64,000 nucleotides of DNA from JAFAGO01 sp031987605. GTDB taxonomy: Bacteria > Bacteroidota > Bacteroidia > Flavobacteriales > Weeksellaceae. The notes below the pieces were generated by a model that searched no databases, was not told the origin of the DNA, and was given only the letters and a program-made list of their open reading frames with translations. The position numbers and the translations under genes were made by a program. How positions within the stretch are numbered: the first letter of the stretch is position 1; each line of letters starts with the position of its first letter. The stretch spans positions 127,774 through 191,773 of the forward strand of contig DALZZF010000005.1 in NCBI GenBank assembly GCA_031987605.1, given 5' to 3'. Below are positions 1-8,547 of the stretch, piece after piece.

Positions 1-1125
1 AATCCGACCGGAGCGTTCTGGTTTGATGAAGAAACCGGGAATTTCATTACCAGTACTTATTATATGAAAGAACTTCCGCAATGGGTGAAAAATTTCAATA
101 GTCAAAAAGTTGCCGAGAAATTGGTGGCTAACGGTTGGAGCACTTTACTTCCGATTGAACAGTACACCGAAAGCACAAGAGATGATGTGCCGTGGGAAAA
201 TAATTTGGGAAGTTCAGAAAAACCGGTTTTCCCGTATAAAAACTTAGCCGCAGATTACGCGGATAAGAAGAAAATTCTGAGAACAACGCCATTTGGAAAT
301 ACATTTACCCTGAAATTTGCTGAAGCCGCCATTGATGGAAACCAAATGGGGAAAGACGAAATTACCGATTTTCTGGCGATAAATGTAGCTTCTACCGATT
401 ATGTAGGGCATGCTTTTGGTCCGAATTCAATTGAAGTGGAAGATACGTATCTTCGTTTGGATCGGGATTTGGCGGCATTTTTCAAAATGCTGGATGAAAA
501 GGTGGGAAAAGGGCAGTATCTGGTTTTCCTTTCTGCCGATCATGGCGGAGCACATTCTGAAGGGTATATGAAAGAAAATAAAATGATGTCGGGATTTTTT
601 AATGACGGAATGGATAAAAACCTTCAGGCAGAACTCGAAAAAAAATACCAGTACAGCAAACTGATTATGGCAGTGGATAATTATCAGATTTATCTCGACA
701 GAAAAGCCATAGCAGAGCGGAATCTGGAGGTGGATGATGTGAAGAAAACCATTATTAATAGTTTAAATAAAGATCCACGAGTATTGTATTGCGTTGATCT
801 GGAAAAAGTAGGCGAATCTCCAATTCCGGAGCCGATTAAATCCAGAATTATCAACGGTTACAACTGGCAGAGAAGTGGTGATATCCAGATTATTTCGCAC
901 GACGGACTTTTGCCGAATTATGCCAAAAAAGGAACTACACACAGCGTTTGGAATTCCTACGATTCCCATATTCCGTTGCTGTTTATGGGCTGGAAAGTAA
1001 AACACGGTTCCAGCAGCAAACCTTATTTTATGACGGATATTGCTCCTACAATTGCCCAGTTCCTGAAAATTGAAAATCCAAGTGGAAACGTTGGTCAGCC
1101 AATTGCCGAAGTGCTTGGAGAATAA
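1..1125 (+). CDS. pafA: PafA-like alkaline phosphatase, 5' truncated by the window
   Basis: The frame is open from base 1, so the N-terminus lies outside the window; the first ATG at 64 is internal. The product belongs to the type I phosphodiesterase/alkaline phosphatase superfamily and most resembles flavobacterial PafA, a periplasmic enzyme that hydrolyses phosphate monoesters. Zinc ligands are visible: Asp-x3-His in DYVGH (398-412), the Asp-His pair in ADHGG (538-543) and the His of GTTH (940-942). The leading residues GAFWFDEETG match the PafA family pattern before the TSTYY segment. The missing part should hold the signal peptide and the nucleophilic threonine. It stands alone, ending in front of a convergent TPR gene. 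Confidence 0.85.
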   Translation, partial: NPTGAFWFDEETGNFITSTYYMKELPQWVKNFNSQKVAEKLVANGWSTLLPIEQYTESTRDDVPWENNLGSSEKPVFPYKNLAADYADKKKILRTTPFGNTFTLKFAEAAIDGNQMGKDEITDFLAINVASTDYVGHAFGPNSIEVEDTYLRLDRDLAAFFKMLDEKVGKGQYLVFLSADHGGAHSEGYMKENKMMSGFFNDGMDKNLQAELEKKYQYSKLIMAVDNYQIYLDRKAIAERNLEVDDVKKTIINSLNKDPRVLYCVDLEKVGESPIPEPIKSRIINGYNWQRSGDIQIISHDGLLPNYAKKGTTHSVWNSYDSHIPLLFMGWKVKHGSSSKPYFMTDIAPTIAQFLKIENPSGNVGQPIAEVLGE

Positions 1126-1179
1126 TTGTTTTGACTGATGTTGGGTATTTGAATGTTTGAGAATACTTTCAATACAAGG

Positions 1180-1203
1180 TTTGTCATTTCGCAGAAATCT
1201 AAG
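1180..1203 (+). repeat. Interspersed TTTGTCATTTCG-type repeat
   Basis: The sequence TTTGTCATTTCGCAGAAATC followed by TAA recurs with one change (CG-A-AGAAATC) at 32599-32621 and 32796-32818. It lies only in intergenic DNA. The function is unknown; it looks like a dispersed non-coding repeat. Confidence 0.5.
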
Positions 1204-1217
1204 AACTTGTTTTATAA

Positions 1218-1250
1218 AGCCTTGTCAAGGTTTTGAACCTTGACAAGGCT
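1218..1250. repeat. Perfect 15-bp hairpin with AGGTT core
   Basis: AGCCTTGTCAAGGTT (1218-1232) is mirrored by AACCTTGACAAGGCT (1236-1250) around a 3-nt loop. No T-run follows, so it is not an obvious intrinsic terminator. It shares its central AGGTTTT/AACCT design with the hairpin at 40120-40152, which suggests a dispersed palindrome family. Confidence 0.5.
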
Positions 1251-1256
1251 CTCAAC

Positions 1257-1288
1257 AAAAAACCGCTTTCAACGGAAAACGGTTTTTT
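1257..1288. terminator. Bidirectional terminator between pafA and the TPR gene
   Basis: AAAAAACCG (1257-1265) pairs with CGGTTTTTT (1280-1288). The A and T tracts give a U-rich tail in both directions, as suits two convergent genes. The stem touches the stop codon of the minus-strand gene. Confidence 0.6.
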
Positions 1289-2412
1289 TATTGGATTAAA
1301 TCCTGAATCTGTTTTTTAATGGCAATATTCTTCTTTCGGATTTGATAGGTTCTCCATAGCAGGAAAAGGATTGCAAGCGATACTGCAGAAAGAAGCAGAA
1401 TATTTGCAAAAGAAAATTTCTTACTAAGAGAAAGCATTTTTTCTGCCGCTTCCGCATTTTGATTTTGGATGGAAGTATTAATGGATTTCAGTTCGCTTTG
1501 TTCGCGCTCAAAATGTGTTTTCAGATATTTTTCGTTGTATTTGCGGTAATTTTCTGGTTGATTGAGAATCAGGTAATTGTCCGCCATTCCTTTGTAAATT
1601 CCTTCATTTAATACCAGATCGCCCACATTTTTGGAAAGGACTTCCGCATTTTGTAGCAGTTGAAGTGCCTTTTCACTTTGTCCGGTTTGGGTATAGGTAT
1701 CTGCCAAACCTTTCAGAGAAAATGCTTCTAGGCTTTTGGCCTCTGCTTTTCTGGCATATTCTACGGATTTCAGGAAATTTTGCAGTGCCTCTTCATTTTT
1801 ATTCAGGTTCAAATACGCATAGCCCATATTGTAATACACAATACTCATATTGGCCATATTGGTTTGACGCAAAGGGTTGCCCTCTGAAAAATACCGGATC
1901 GAATTTTGAAATTTCTGAAGCGCAAGCTCGGAATTGTTCTGACTTTTGTACACCATTCCGCGAACCGCAAAAATTTTCCCCAGATCGAAATTGCTTTCTT
2001 TATATTTTTCTGAATTTCGCATCAGCGTTTCTGCTTCATCTAATGTTTCCAGACATTGGCTGAACAGTTCCATTTGCTGATATTGCATCGCAATGGAAGT
2101 CAGAATGCTGACTTTGGATTTTGTGGATTTGGTTTCGTTCAGCAACTGCTTGGCTTTCAGGATATATTTTAGCGATTCATCAAAGTTTCTTTTGCTTACA
2201 TAAGCGCTGGACATCATAATGTAAATCGTGATTCTTTTATTGATGTCAGATTCCGTTTTTAGTAAGGTATTCCCGATAATAATGGATTGATCGGGGTTTT
2301 CGTAAATGCCCATTTGCGCTTTACGATAAAGAGAATCTCTGTTGGTTTGCGCGTGGATTGTACTGCTGGCTGCCCAAATACAAAATAGGAAAAAGAGCCG
2401 TAATTTTTTCAT
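1288..2412 (-). CDS. Exported TPR protein, companion of the upstream TPR/AraC regulator
   Basis: A 374-aa protein with a signal peptide (residues 1-21, ending in IHAQ), a run of tetratricopeptide helices over about residues 25-300, and one membrane helix near residues 332-352 followed by a short basic tail. The architecture copies the sensor half of the upstream gene but stops where that gene continues into a DNA-binding domain. The two genes overlap by 4 bp (ATGA), so they are translationally coupled. The TPR region probably senses a ligand or partner in the periplasm; no enzymatic motif is seen. It may be a decoy or partner subunit of the regulator; this is inference. Confidence 0.75.
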   Translation of the reverse strand: MKKLRLFFLFCIWAASSTIHAQTNRDSLYRKAQMGIYENPDQSIIIGNTLLKTESDINKRITIYIMMSSAYVSKRNFDESLKYILKAKQLLNETKSTKSKVSILTSIAMQYQQMELFSQCLETLDEAETLMRNSEKYKESNFDLGKIFAVRGMVYKSQNNSELALQKFQNSIRYFSEGNPLRQTNMANMSIVYYNMGYAYLNLNKNEEALQNFLKSVEYARKAEAKSLEAFSLKGLADTYTQTGQSEKALQLLQNAEVLSKNVGDLVLNEGIYKGMADNYLILNQPENYRKYNEKYLKTHFEREQSELKSINTSIQNQNAEAAEKMLSLSKKFSFANILLLSAVSLAILFLLWRTYQIRKKNIAIKKQIQDLIQ

Positions 2413-3983
2413 TTTTTGTTTTCGTTTAACTGTTGGATGTAGGCATTGGGCGACATTCCCGTAATGGTTTTAAAAACCGTAGTAAATGCGCTGTGAGAAG
2501 AAAATCCGGAAATTTCCGCAAGGTAGCTTACTTTGTAATTCAGGTATGCAGGATTATTTTTCAGCAGATCTGCAACGTGGTTTACTCGAAGTTCGTTGAT
2601 GTATAAATTAAAATTTTTCCCCTTGTAATTATTAATCACCTCCGAAAGATAGCGCGTATTGGTATCCATTTGGGAGGCCAGATTGGCAAGCGACATATTT
2701 TTGTTCAGAAAACGGTCCGAATTTTCCAGTTCATTGAGTTTTTGCAGAATTTCAAGCTCTTTTTCTTTGGAAAGCGACGAGATTTTCTTGGAATCTTTTG
2801 CCAGTTCATGTTCTTTCGGTTCCAAAGGAATCTCCGGAGTTTCCGATTTTTTCATTTTTTCCTGCTGTCTGTTGAAAAAATGAAGTTGCTTCATGAGTTC
2901 ACGGTTCTGCTTCTTTTCATTCAGAAAATAAAGCAAAATTCCGGACAAGGCGATTAGTCCCAAAACACCATTCCAGATTAGACCGGATTTTTTTTCTTGC
3001 GTAAAATGTTGAATATCTGTATTTTCTCTGGCTTTTGTAAGTTTAGTAAGATACCGGATTCCTTCCTTTTTGCTGTTGTCTATTTTTGTTTTCGATTCCA
3101 GAAACAGTTTGTAATATTCTTTGTAACGTTCGGTTTGGTTCAGCACTGCATAATTTTTATACAGCGATTCGTAAATTCTGGATTTTAAAGGCAGATAATT
3201 TGCTGATTCTACTTTTTTCAGAGAAAGTTGCAACAGGTTAATCGCTTCCGGATATTTTCCTTCGTAGAATTTTACCCGGGACAAATTTTCCAGTGCCAAT
3301 GCTTCAAGAAAGAAGAAGTTTTTGTTCTGAATATTTTTTTGCACCTCCAGAATGGTATTTTCCGCTTTTTGCAAATCATTTTTGCGGATATATAATAAGG
3401 AGCGGATCAGTTGGTTTTCGTTTTTAATGATTTCGTTTTCGCTGGTTCCGGATTTTATGAATTTATTGCTCAGCTCCAGCATGGAAACGCTTTTGTCGGT
3501 ATTGCTTTTTATAGCGAGATTAATCGCCTGAAGCTGATAGAGTTTTGCAACAGTAATGGCACTTTCCGCATTGGATTGTTCCGTGAGTTTTTTTTCTTTT
3601 AAAATTCGGGTGATGATTTTTTCTGAAAGGTCATACAAACCGAGATTCTGATATTGCTCCGCAAGTCCGTAATTTTGATAAACATCCGAAAAAAACGCAT
3701 CAGCAGTGGATTCGGTTTGTGCTTCTTCCAGAGAAGATTTTATCGACTGCACATAATCGCCTTTCATGGCGTACGCCTGTGAAACAATGTTGCGAATTAC
3801 GATTTTTTCTTCCGGATTTTTATCGCTGGTGATTAAAGCAAGGGTGGAACTAATGCATTCATCAGGATTTTGATAAAGCTTGAGAATGCTTTTGTCGGCA
3901 AGAAGATAGAAATCCGATTTCTTCTGTCCATTTAAAAAAAATGAATGTAAAATCAGTAAAAATATCCAGACCAGTCTTCCCAT
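2409..3983 (-). CDS. TPR-containing membrane transcriptional regulator, AraC-type HTH
   Basis: A 524-aa protein in a typical flavobacterial design: signal/anchor (1-19), TPR helices (about 30-300), a membrane segment (about 333-352, GLIALSGILLYFL), a charged linker and a C-terminal AraC/XylS helix-turn-helix pair (about 415-520) ending in the family signature GFSSHSAFTTVFKTITGMSP. It is a one-component system that spans the inner membrane, with TPRs outside and the DNA-binding domain in the cytoplasm. It is the first gene of a two-gene operon with the HTH-less TPR protein. The target genes are not known; the divergent T9SS gene at 4184 is one candidate. Confidence 0.85.
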   Translation of the reverse strand: MGRLVWIFLLILHSFFLNGQKKSDFYLLADKSILKLYQNPDECISSTLALITSDKNPEEKIVIRNIVSQAYAMKGDYVQSIKSSLEEAQTESTADAFFSDVYQNYGLAEQYQNLGLYDLSEKIITRILKEKKLTEQSNAESAITVAKLYQLQAINLAIKSNTDKSVSMLELSNKFIKSGTSENEIIKNENQLIRSLLYIRKNDLQKAENTILEVQKNIQNKNFFFLEALALENLSRVKFYEGKYPEAINLLQLSLKKVESANYLPLKSRIYESLYKNYAVLNQTERYKEYYKLFLESKTKIDNSKKEGIRYLTKLTKARENTDIQHFTQEKKSGLIWNGVLGLIALSGILLYFLNEKKQNRELMKQLHFFNRQQEKMKKSETPEIPLEPKEHELAKDSKKISSLSKEKELEILQKLNELENSDRFLNKNMSLANLASQMDTNTRYLSEVINNYKGKNFNLYINELRVNHVADLLKNNPAYLNYKVSYLAEISGFSSHSAFTTVFKTITGMSPNAYIQQLNENKK

Positions 3984-4183
3984 ATTGCAAAAATAGCCAT
4001 TATTTTCCTTACAAATTCATAAATTTTTAAGAGGATTGGTTTTTTATTTGTTTATGCATAAATTGTTGTATATAAGCTTTTTGTATTTTATTCTCTTTCA
4101 AATTTCGTGAATATTTAAAGATAATATTTAGTCTAATTGGTTCAGTATTCTTATTATTGTCCTACTAAAAAAAATATTAGGAT

Positions 4184-5407
4184 ATGAAAAAACTTTACAT
4201 TGCACTTGTACTGATAAATGGATTTGCATTCGGTCAAGTACAACTTAAAACTTTAACGGGATTTGGTACTGCTATTTACGACATTAATGAAAATGGAAAA
4301 GGAGTACACGGAAACGGTTATTACGATTTTGAAACCAATTCTTCATCTAGTGTAGAAGAAGGAGTAGGACAAACGGTAAGCATCACCAATAACGGGGATG
4401 TTTTAGGAATGAAAGATGATGGAACCGGTGTTTATGTGCCGGCGCTAAAGAAAGATGGAACGTGGTCCGTTCTTCCGGGAATTCCTGCGGACGTTACCCT
4501 TTATGATATTTCTGAAAACGGGAAGTATGTTGTGGGACAAACCTCTTGGACTCCTGAAGATGGGGCATGGGGATTTATCTACAATGTGGAAACTTCCACC
4601 TATAAATTGCTTTCCAGCACCAATTATGAATATGGTGCCGCTTATGCTGTAAACAACGCCGGAATCGCAGTGGGCTGGGTAGATGATTTGCCTACAGGAA
4701 CAGTAAGAATGCCTGCCTATTTCACCGAAGATGGAACGATTACATTGGTTCAAGCGAGTGCAGGTGAGGCTTCATCCATTAATGATAATAATGAAATTGT
4801 TGGTAGTTTGGGAGATATTCCATTTTACTATAAAATAGGAGATGCCACACCTCAAACTTTTGCAATTCCTGAAGGTCAGATTGTTGGATCATTTTCTGCA
4901 ATTTCAGATACTGGCGTTATCGTAGGATATGCGCAAACCTACATTCCTCTTCAAGGATGGTATCGTATTCCGTTGATTTATCACGCAAGTTATGGAACAG
5001 ATGTAAAACTACTGTCGGATGTACTTTCTGAAGCAGGAGTGGATACTACCGGACTCAGCGGTATCGGCTATAAAATTTCCACAGACGGAAAATATATAGG
5101 AGGATTTAGCAGTGGTGCTGCTTTCTTTGCGCAGGGATGGGCAGTATATTTGGATGATTTGTTTACTTTGGGAACTCAGGAATCTGCATTCAGCAAAGTT
5201 TCAGTATATCCAAATCCGGCAAAAGAAACGTTGAATATCAATGCGAAAAACATTACGGCTGTTGAAGTATACAATCTTGTAGGTCAAAAAGTGCAGTCTG
5301 CAAAAGCAGCTTCTCAGATTAATGTTTCAAACCTTGCAAAAGGAGTGTATTTGGTAAAAGTAACTGCTGAAGGAAAAACTCAGACAGTGAAGTTTATAAA
5401 AGACTAA
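4184..5407 (+). CDS. T9SS-sorted extracellular protein with HAF-type repeats
   Basis: A 407-aa exported protein. Residues 1-17 form a signal peptide (MKKLYIALVLINGFAFG). The middle (about 25-320) consists of repeats around DINENGKGVHG, SENGKYVVGQT, VNNAGIAVGW, NDNNEIVGS and ISDTGVIVGY, the pattern of the HAF / probable extracellular repeat family, which folds as beta-propeller-like blades. The end (from VSVYPNPAKETLNI) is a type A T9SS C-terminal domain finishing in QTVKFIKD. It should therefore be secreted through the outer membrane and anchored or released by the T9SS. The ligand is unknown. A strong terminator follows. Confidence 0.85.
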   Translation: MKKLYIALVLINGFAFGQVQLKTLTGFGTAIYDINENGKGVHGNGYYDFETNSSSSVEEGVGQTVSITNNGDVLGMKDDGTGVYVPALKKDGTWSVLPGIPADVTLYDISENGKYVVGQTSWTPEDGAWGFIYNVETSTYKLLSSTNYEYGAAYAVNNAGIAVGWVDDLPTGTVRMPAYFTEDGTITLVQASAGEASSINDNNEIVGSLGDIPFYYKIGDATPQTFAIPEGQIVGSFSAISDTGVIVGYAQTYIPLQGWYRIPLIYHASYGTDVKLLSDVLSEAGVDTTGLSGIGYKISTDGKYIGGFSSGAAFFAQGWAVYLDDLFTLGTQESAFSKVSVYPNPAKETLNINAKNITAVEVYNLVGQKVQSAKAASQINVSNLAKGVYLVKVTAEGKTQTVKFIKD

Positions 5408-5426
5408 GTGGTTATTAGTACTCTAT

Positions 5427-5463
5427 AAAATCAGCGGTGCATTTATGCACCGCTGATTTTTTA
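5427..5463 (+). terminator. Intrinsic terminator after the HAF-repeat gene
   Basis: AAAATCAGCGGTGCAT (5427-5442) pairs perfectly with ATGCACCGCTGATTTT (5445-5460), followed by more T. The A-tract on the left lets it also serve the convergent minus-strand gene. Confidence 0.85.
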
Positions 5464-5484
5464 TAATTGAATTTTAAAGTATTC

Positions 5485-6015
5485 TTATTTGCCTTTTTTG
5501 GGAGGATAATTCACCATAATATCGGCAACAATTTCCGGAATTTGTTTTTGTTTTGCTCTTGGTGAATCCACAGAAATACCGCTTCCGATCCCCTGCCAAA
5601 CCAATTTTTGGGTTTTTGCATCAATTAAATCAATGGTAAGACCGCCCTGATTGTAATTGCTGCTCCAAGTTCTACCAACTCCGGCTCCCCAACCCCAAGG
5701 TCCACCCCAACCCCAAGCTCCGTAAGGATTGGTGGTTTGTATGTCGGTTACTTTTTTATGATCGGCTTTTACGTTGATAATCAAATCCGGATTTTCTCCC
5801 GGTGTTAAACCTTTTGCTTGAAGCTGTTTTGAAAGTTCATTCAGAACACGGTCTTTGTCTATATCATTCAGTTTCAGATCGTCAATTCTCAGTTTGTAGG
5901 TTTTGTATGTGTTGAAATTTGCGGTGTCCGCATAATCAGAACGCACCTGAAATGGGCTGCAGGACGTTAATCCCAAAGTCGCCGAAGCCATAACCAATAG
6001 AATGTATTTTTTCAT
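5485..6015 (-). CDS. DUF4136 lipoprotein
   Basis: A 176-aa lipoprotein. The start at 6015 gives MKKYILLVMASATLGLTSC with the lipobox LTSC; a longer frame to 6093 has no signal and overlaps the upstream gene. The mature part has the DUF4136 pattern: FNTYKTYKL near the start, then a segment IDLIDAKTQKLVWQGIGSG that is the family's conserved core. A glycine/tryptophan-rich loop (YGAWGWGGPWGWGAG) lies between. DUF4136 proteins are outer-membrane-associated with no known activity. It starts 1 bp after the DUF5522 gene ends, so the two form an operon. Confidence 0.8.
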   Translation of the reverse strand: MKKYILLVMASATLGLTSCSPFQVRSDYADTANFNTYKTYKLRIDDLKLNDIDKDRVLNELSKQLQAKGLTPGENPDLIINVKADHKKVTDIQTTNPYGAWGWGGPWGWGAGVGRTWSSNYNQGGLTIDLIDAKTQKLVWQGIGSGISVDSPRAKQKQIPEIVADIMVNYPPKKGK

Positions 6016-6016
6016 T

Positions 6017-6199
6017 TTATTTCGGTATTTTGTTAATTTTCTTGAATGTATCGGTTTTTTTATCATATCCGTAAGGGCAATGTTTACAACCACTTTTGCA
6101 GCAATATCCGCGTTTCAGATGGAATTTCTCCGTGAAAACCTTGTATCCCTGCTCGTTGTAGTAAAAGTCCTCGTTTTCTTTGATGTCGTATTGTGCCAT
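6017..6199 (-). CDS. DUF5522 small cysteine-rich protein
   Basis: A 60-aa soluble protein with a cysteine cluster YCCKSGCKHCPYGYD (about residues 32-46) that could bind a metal. It matches the short DUF5522 family widespread in Flavobacteriia, whose function is unknown. It precedes the DUF4136 lipoprotein with 1 bp between the genes. The opposite strand is also open here, but that frame has no family character. Confidence 0.75.
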   Translation of the reverse strand: MAQYDIKENEDFYYNEQGYKVFTEKFHLKRGYCCKSGCKHCPYGYDKKTDTFKKINKIPK

Positions 6200-6238
6200 A
6201 AGTTAAAAAAAGATCATCATTTTTTTTACATTTGTTCT

Positions 6239-6574
6239 ATGATAATTGTGTGCCAAAGGCTTCTCAAAAATACAAAAATAAACGGGATCACCCTTTATCC
6301 GTTTATCCTTTTGAAAAAGCCGGAATACAAAGAAAATTGTGAACTCATTAACCATGAAAAAATCCATCTCCGGCAGCAGCTGGAATTGCTGATTGTGTTT
6401 TTCTATATCTGGTATGTGGTAGAATATTATTATTGGTATTTTAAACTGAAAGACAGCTTTTTAGCCTATCGTTATATTTCTTTTGAAAGGGAAGCCTATG
6501 CCAAAGAATCCGATCTTATTTACTTAAAAAACCGAAAACTCTGGAGTTTTTGGAAATATCTGGCAAACTCATGA
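6239..6574 (+). CDS. Small membrane-associated protein with an HExxH motif
   Basis: A 111-aa protein from the ATG at 6239 (MIIVCQRLLKN); the open frame to 6002 overlaps the two minus-strand genes and looks non-coding. It contains NHEKIH (HExxH, zinc-protease-like) followed by a hydrophobic aromatic segment LLIVFFYIWYVVEYYYWYF and a second acidic stretch SFEREAYAKESD that could supply a third ligand. Family unknown; the motif suggests a minimal membrane metallopeptidase or a degenerate relative, by inference only. Its stop overlaps the next start (ATGA), so it is coupled to the PLP enzyme gene. Confidence 0.7.
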   Translation: MIIVCQRLLKNTKINGITLYPFILLKKPEYKENCELINHEKIHLRQQLELLIVFFYIWYVVEYYYWYFKLKDSFLAYRYISFEREAYAKESDLIYLKNRKLWSFWKYLANS

Positions 6575-7479
6575 AAGTATTTTCCGCAGCAAAAGTCATT
6601 ATTCAGGAAATTCCTTTGAAGGGAAACGCAAAACTTTTCATTAAAAGAGAAGATCAGATTCATCCGCAGATTTCCGGGAATAAATTCTGGAAACTCTATT
6701 ATCCGCTCCAAAATTATCTTGAAAAACTTCCCGAAAACCCGATGCTCATTACTTTTGGAGGAGCTTATTCCAATCACATCAGTGCCGTTTCGTATGCCGG
6801 AAAATTTTTAGGAATCAAAACTTTGGGAATCATTCGCGGTGAAGAATTAACTTCCGAATCCATCATAAATCCAACCCTCAGTTTTGCAAAAGAAAACGGA
6901 ATGAATTTCCGTTTTGTGAGCCGGGAAATGTATCGGAATAAAGATGAAATTTCATTCAATCTGAAAAAAGAATTTCCCACAGCATTAATCATTCCCGAAG
7001 GCGGAACCAATGAATTTGCCGTAAAAGGAATTGAAAATATGCTTGGAAACGATACAAAAGAATTTGATTACCTTTGCAGTGCAGTGGGAACTGGCGGAAC
7101 TTTGGCAGGAATTTCAAAGTATTGTGAAGAAAATCAGGAGGTTATTGGTTTTAAAATGGTGAAAGATCCGAATCTTGAAGACGTTATTTTCAATCTCTCG
7201 GGTAAGAAAAATTTCACTTTAAAAGAACCTTCCGAACGTTACGGCAAAATAACCGACGAAAATGTACGTTTTATAAATGATTTTTTTCATCAGTTCAAAA
7301 TCCCTTTAGATCCGATATATACCGGAAAAATGTTGCAGAAATTATTGATGATGTTGGAAAATGGTGAATTTCCGGATGGAAGTAAAATTCTGGCTTTTCA
7401 TACCGGAGGTTTGCAGGGAATTGAAGGAAGCAATCAACTGCTGAAAAAGCAAAACCGAACATTAATCAACTTTAGATAA
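6571..7479 (+). CDS. PLP enzyme of the ACC deaminase / D-cysteine desulfhydrase family
   Basis: A 302-aa fold-type II PLP enzyme. The start at 6571 is chosen because it gives a 4-bp ATGA overlap with the upstream stop; 6550 is also in frame. The PLP lysine is in SGNKFWKL, followed by GGAYSNHISAVS (the SNH loop of the family) and the phosphate-binding glycines GTGGTLAG. Members deaminate 1-aminocyclopropane-1-carboxylate or split D-cysteine to pyruvate, ammonia and sulfide; flavobacterial members are rarely tested, so the substrate is not certain. A glucosaminidase gene follows by 13 bp. Confidence 0.85.
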   Translation: MKVFSAAKVIIQEIPLKGNAKLFIKREDQIHPQISGNKFWKLYYPLQNYLEKLPENPMLITFGGAYSNHISAVSYAGKFLGIKTLGIIRGEELTSESIINPTLSFAKENGMNFRFVSREMYRNKDEISFNLKKEFPTALIIPEGGTNEFAVKGIENMLGNDTKEFDYLCSAVGTGGTLAGISKYCEENQEVIGFKMVKDPNLEDVIFNLSGKKNFTLKEPSERYGKITDENVRFINDFFHQFKIPLDPIYTGKMLQKLLMMLENGEFPDGSKILAFHTGGLQGIEGSNQLLKKQNRTLINFR

Positions 7480-7492
7480 ACATCATTCTAAG

Positions 7493-8542
7493 ATGAAAAA
7501 ACTTTTTGCGATTACCTGTTTTTTATTTTTTAAAACAATTGCTGCTCAAACCTGGGCAAATGACGAACAGTATATTCAAAGATTTGCAGCTTTTGCGGTT
7601 GAAGAAATGGAAAAATACAAAATTCCTGCATCCATCACGCTTGCACAAGGACTTTTGGAAACCGGAGGCGGACAAAGCCGTTTGGCAAGAGAAGGCAACA
7701 ACCATTTCGGAATAAAATGCAAAGACGAATGGACTGGGAAAACCATGGCACATACCGATGATGCTCCCAATGAATGTTTTCGCGTGTACGATGATCCGCG
7801 GGAATCCTACGAAGACCATTCTAAATTTTTGGCATTCAGAAAATATTACGAGAAACTTTTCACGCTGGATTTGAAAGATTACAAAGCCTGGGCGCATGGT
7901 TTGAAGAAAGCAGGTTACGCTACAAATCCGAAATACGCCCATATTCTCATCAATAAAATTGAAAAATACCGGTTGTATGAATTTGATAATGTAACCTCAA
8001 AAGAGGTTTTATACACTGTTTTGAAATTGTATCCTGATCTTAAAAACGACAATATTTTTATGGCAAAACTGGATCAGAGCAATGCGAAAACCGAACCGGC
8101 AACCATAAAAGTTCCGTACGAACAGACTTCGTATGCAAAACAGCAAGAAAAAGTAGATAAAATTAAAACCGATCGTGAACTCCTGAATTCCATTTTAATC
8201 AAGAGCCATCCCAATGGTGGAAAAAAATTCATTATCGTTCCTGCAGATACCGATCTGGCTTATATTTCTAAAAAATTCGGAATCAACGAAAGCAAACTTA
8301 AAAAGTGGAATGAACTGAACAGCAACCGCCTTCAAAGAAATGATGTTTTGTTTCTGGAATCCAAATCTTCCGACGGAAATGTAGCCACCTATAAAGCAAA
8401 ATCCGGAGAATCAATGTACGATATTTCCCAGAAGTTCGGGATGAAATTAAATAAACTTTACAGTAAAAACCGCATGAATGAAGGGCAGCAGCCAAAACCC
8501 GGGCAATTGATTTATCTGCAAAATAAAAAACCGAGATCATAA
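7493..8542 (+). CDS. Exported glucosaminidase with LysM repeats
   Basis: A 349-aa protein with a signal peptide (1-18, ending TIAAQ), a GH73-type mannosyl-glycoprotein endo-beta-N-acetylglucosaminidase domain (about 25-160; the core is SITLAQGLLETGGGQS, with the catalytic Glu in LLETG, and NNHFGIKC) and two C-terminal LysM modules (about 245-285 and 298-345). It should cut the glycan strands of peptidoglycan in the periplasm and bind the wall through LysM. The gap to the next gene is 5 bp, so it probably shares an operon with the genes on either side. Confidence 0.9.
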   Translation: MKKLFAITCFLFFKTIAAQTWANDEQYIQRFAAFAVEEMEKYKIPASITLAQGLLETGGGQSRLAREGNNHFGIKCKDEWTGKTMAHTDDAPNECFRVYDDPRESYEDHSKFLAFRKYYEKLFTLDLKDYKAWAHGLKKAGYATNPKYAHILINKIEKYRLYEFDNVTSKEVLYTVLKLYPDLKNDNIFMAKLDQSNAKTEPATIKVPYEQTSYAKQQEKVDKIKTDRELLNSILIKSHPNGGKKFIIVPADTDLAYISKKFGINESKLKKWNELNSNRLQRNDVLFLESKSSDGNVATYKAKSGESMYDISQKFGMKLNKLYSKNRMNEGQQPKPGQLIYLQNKKPRS

Positions 8543-8547
8543 ATAAG

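Noticed and set aside
6002..6238. Extended N-terminus of the HExxH protein from 6002
   Set aside because: The added 79 residues lie antisense to the DUF5522 and DUF4136 genes and have no conserved features; the ATG at 6239 is a sufficient start.
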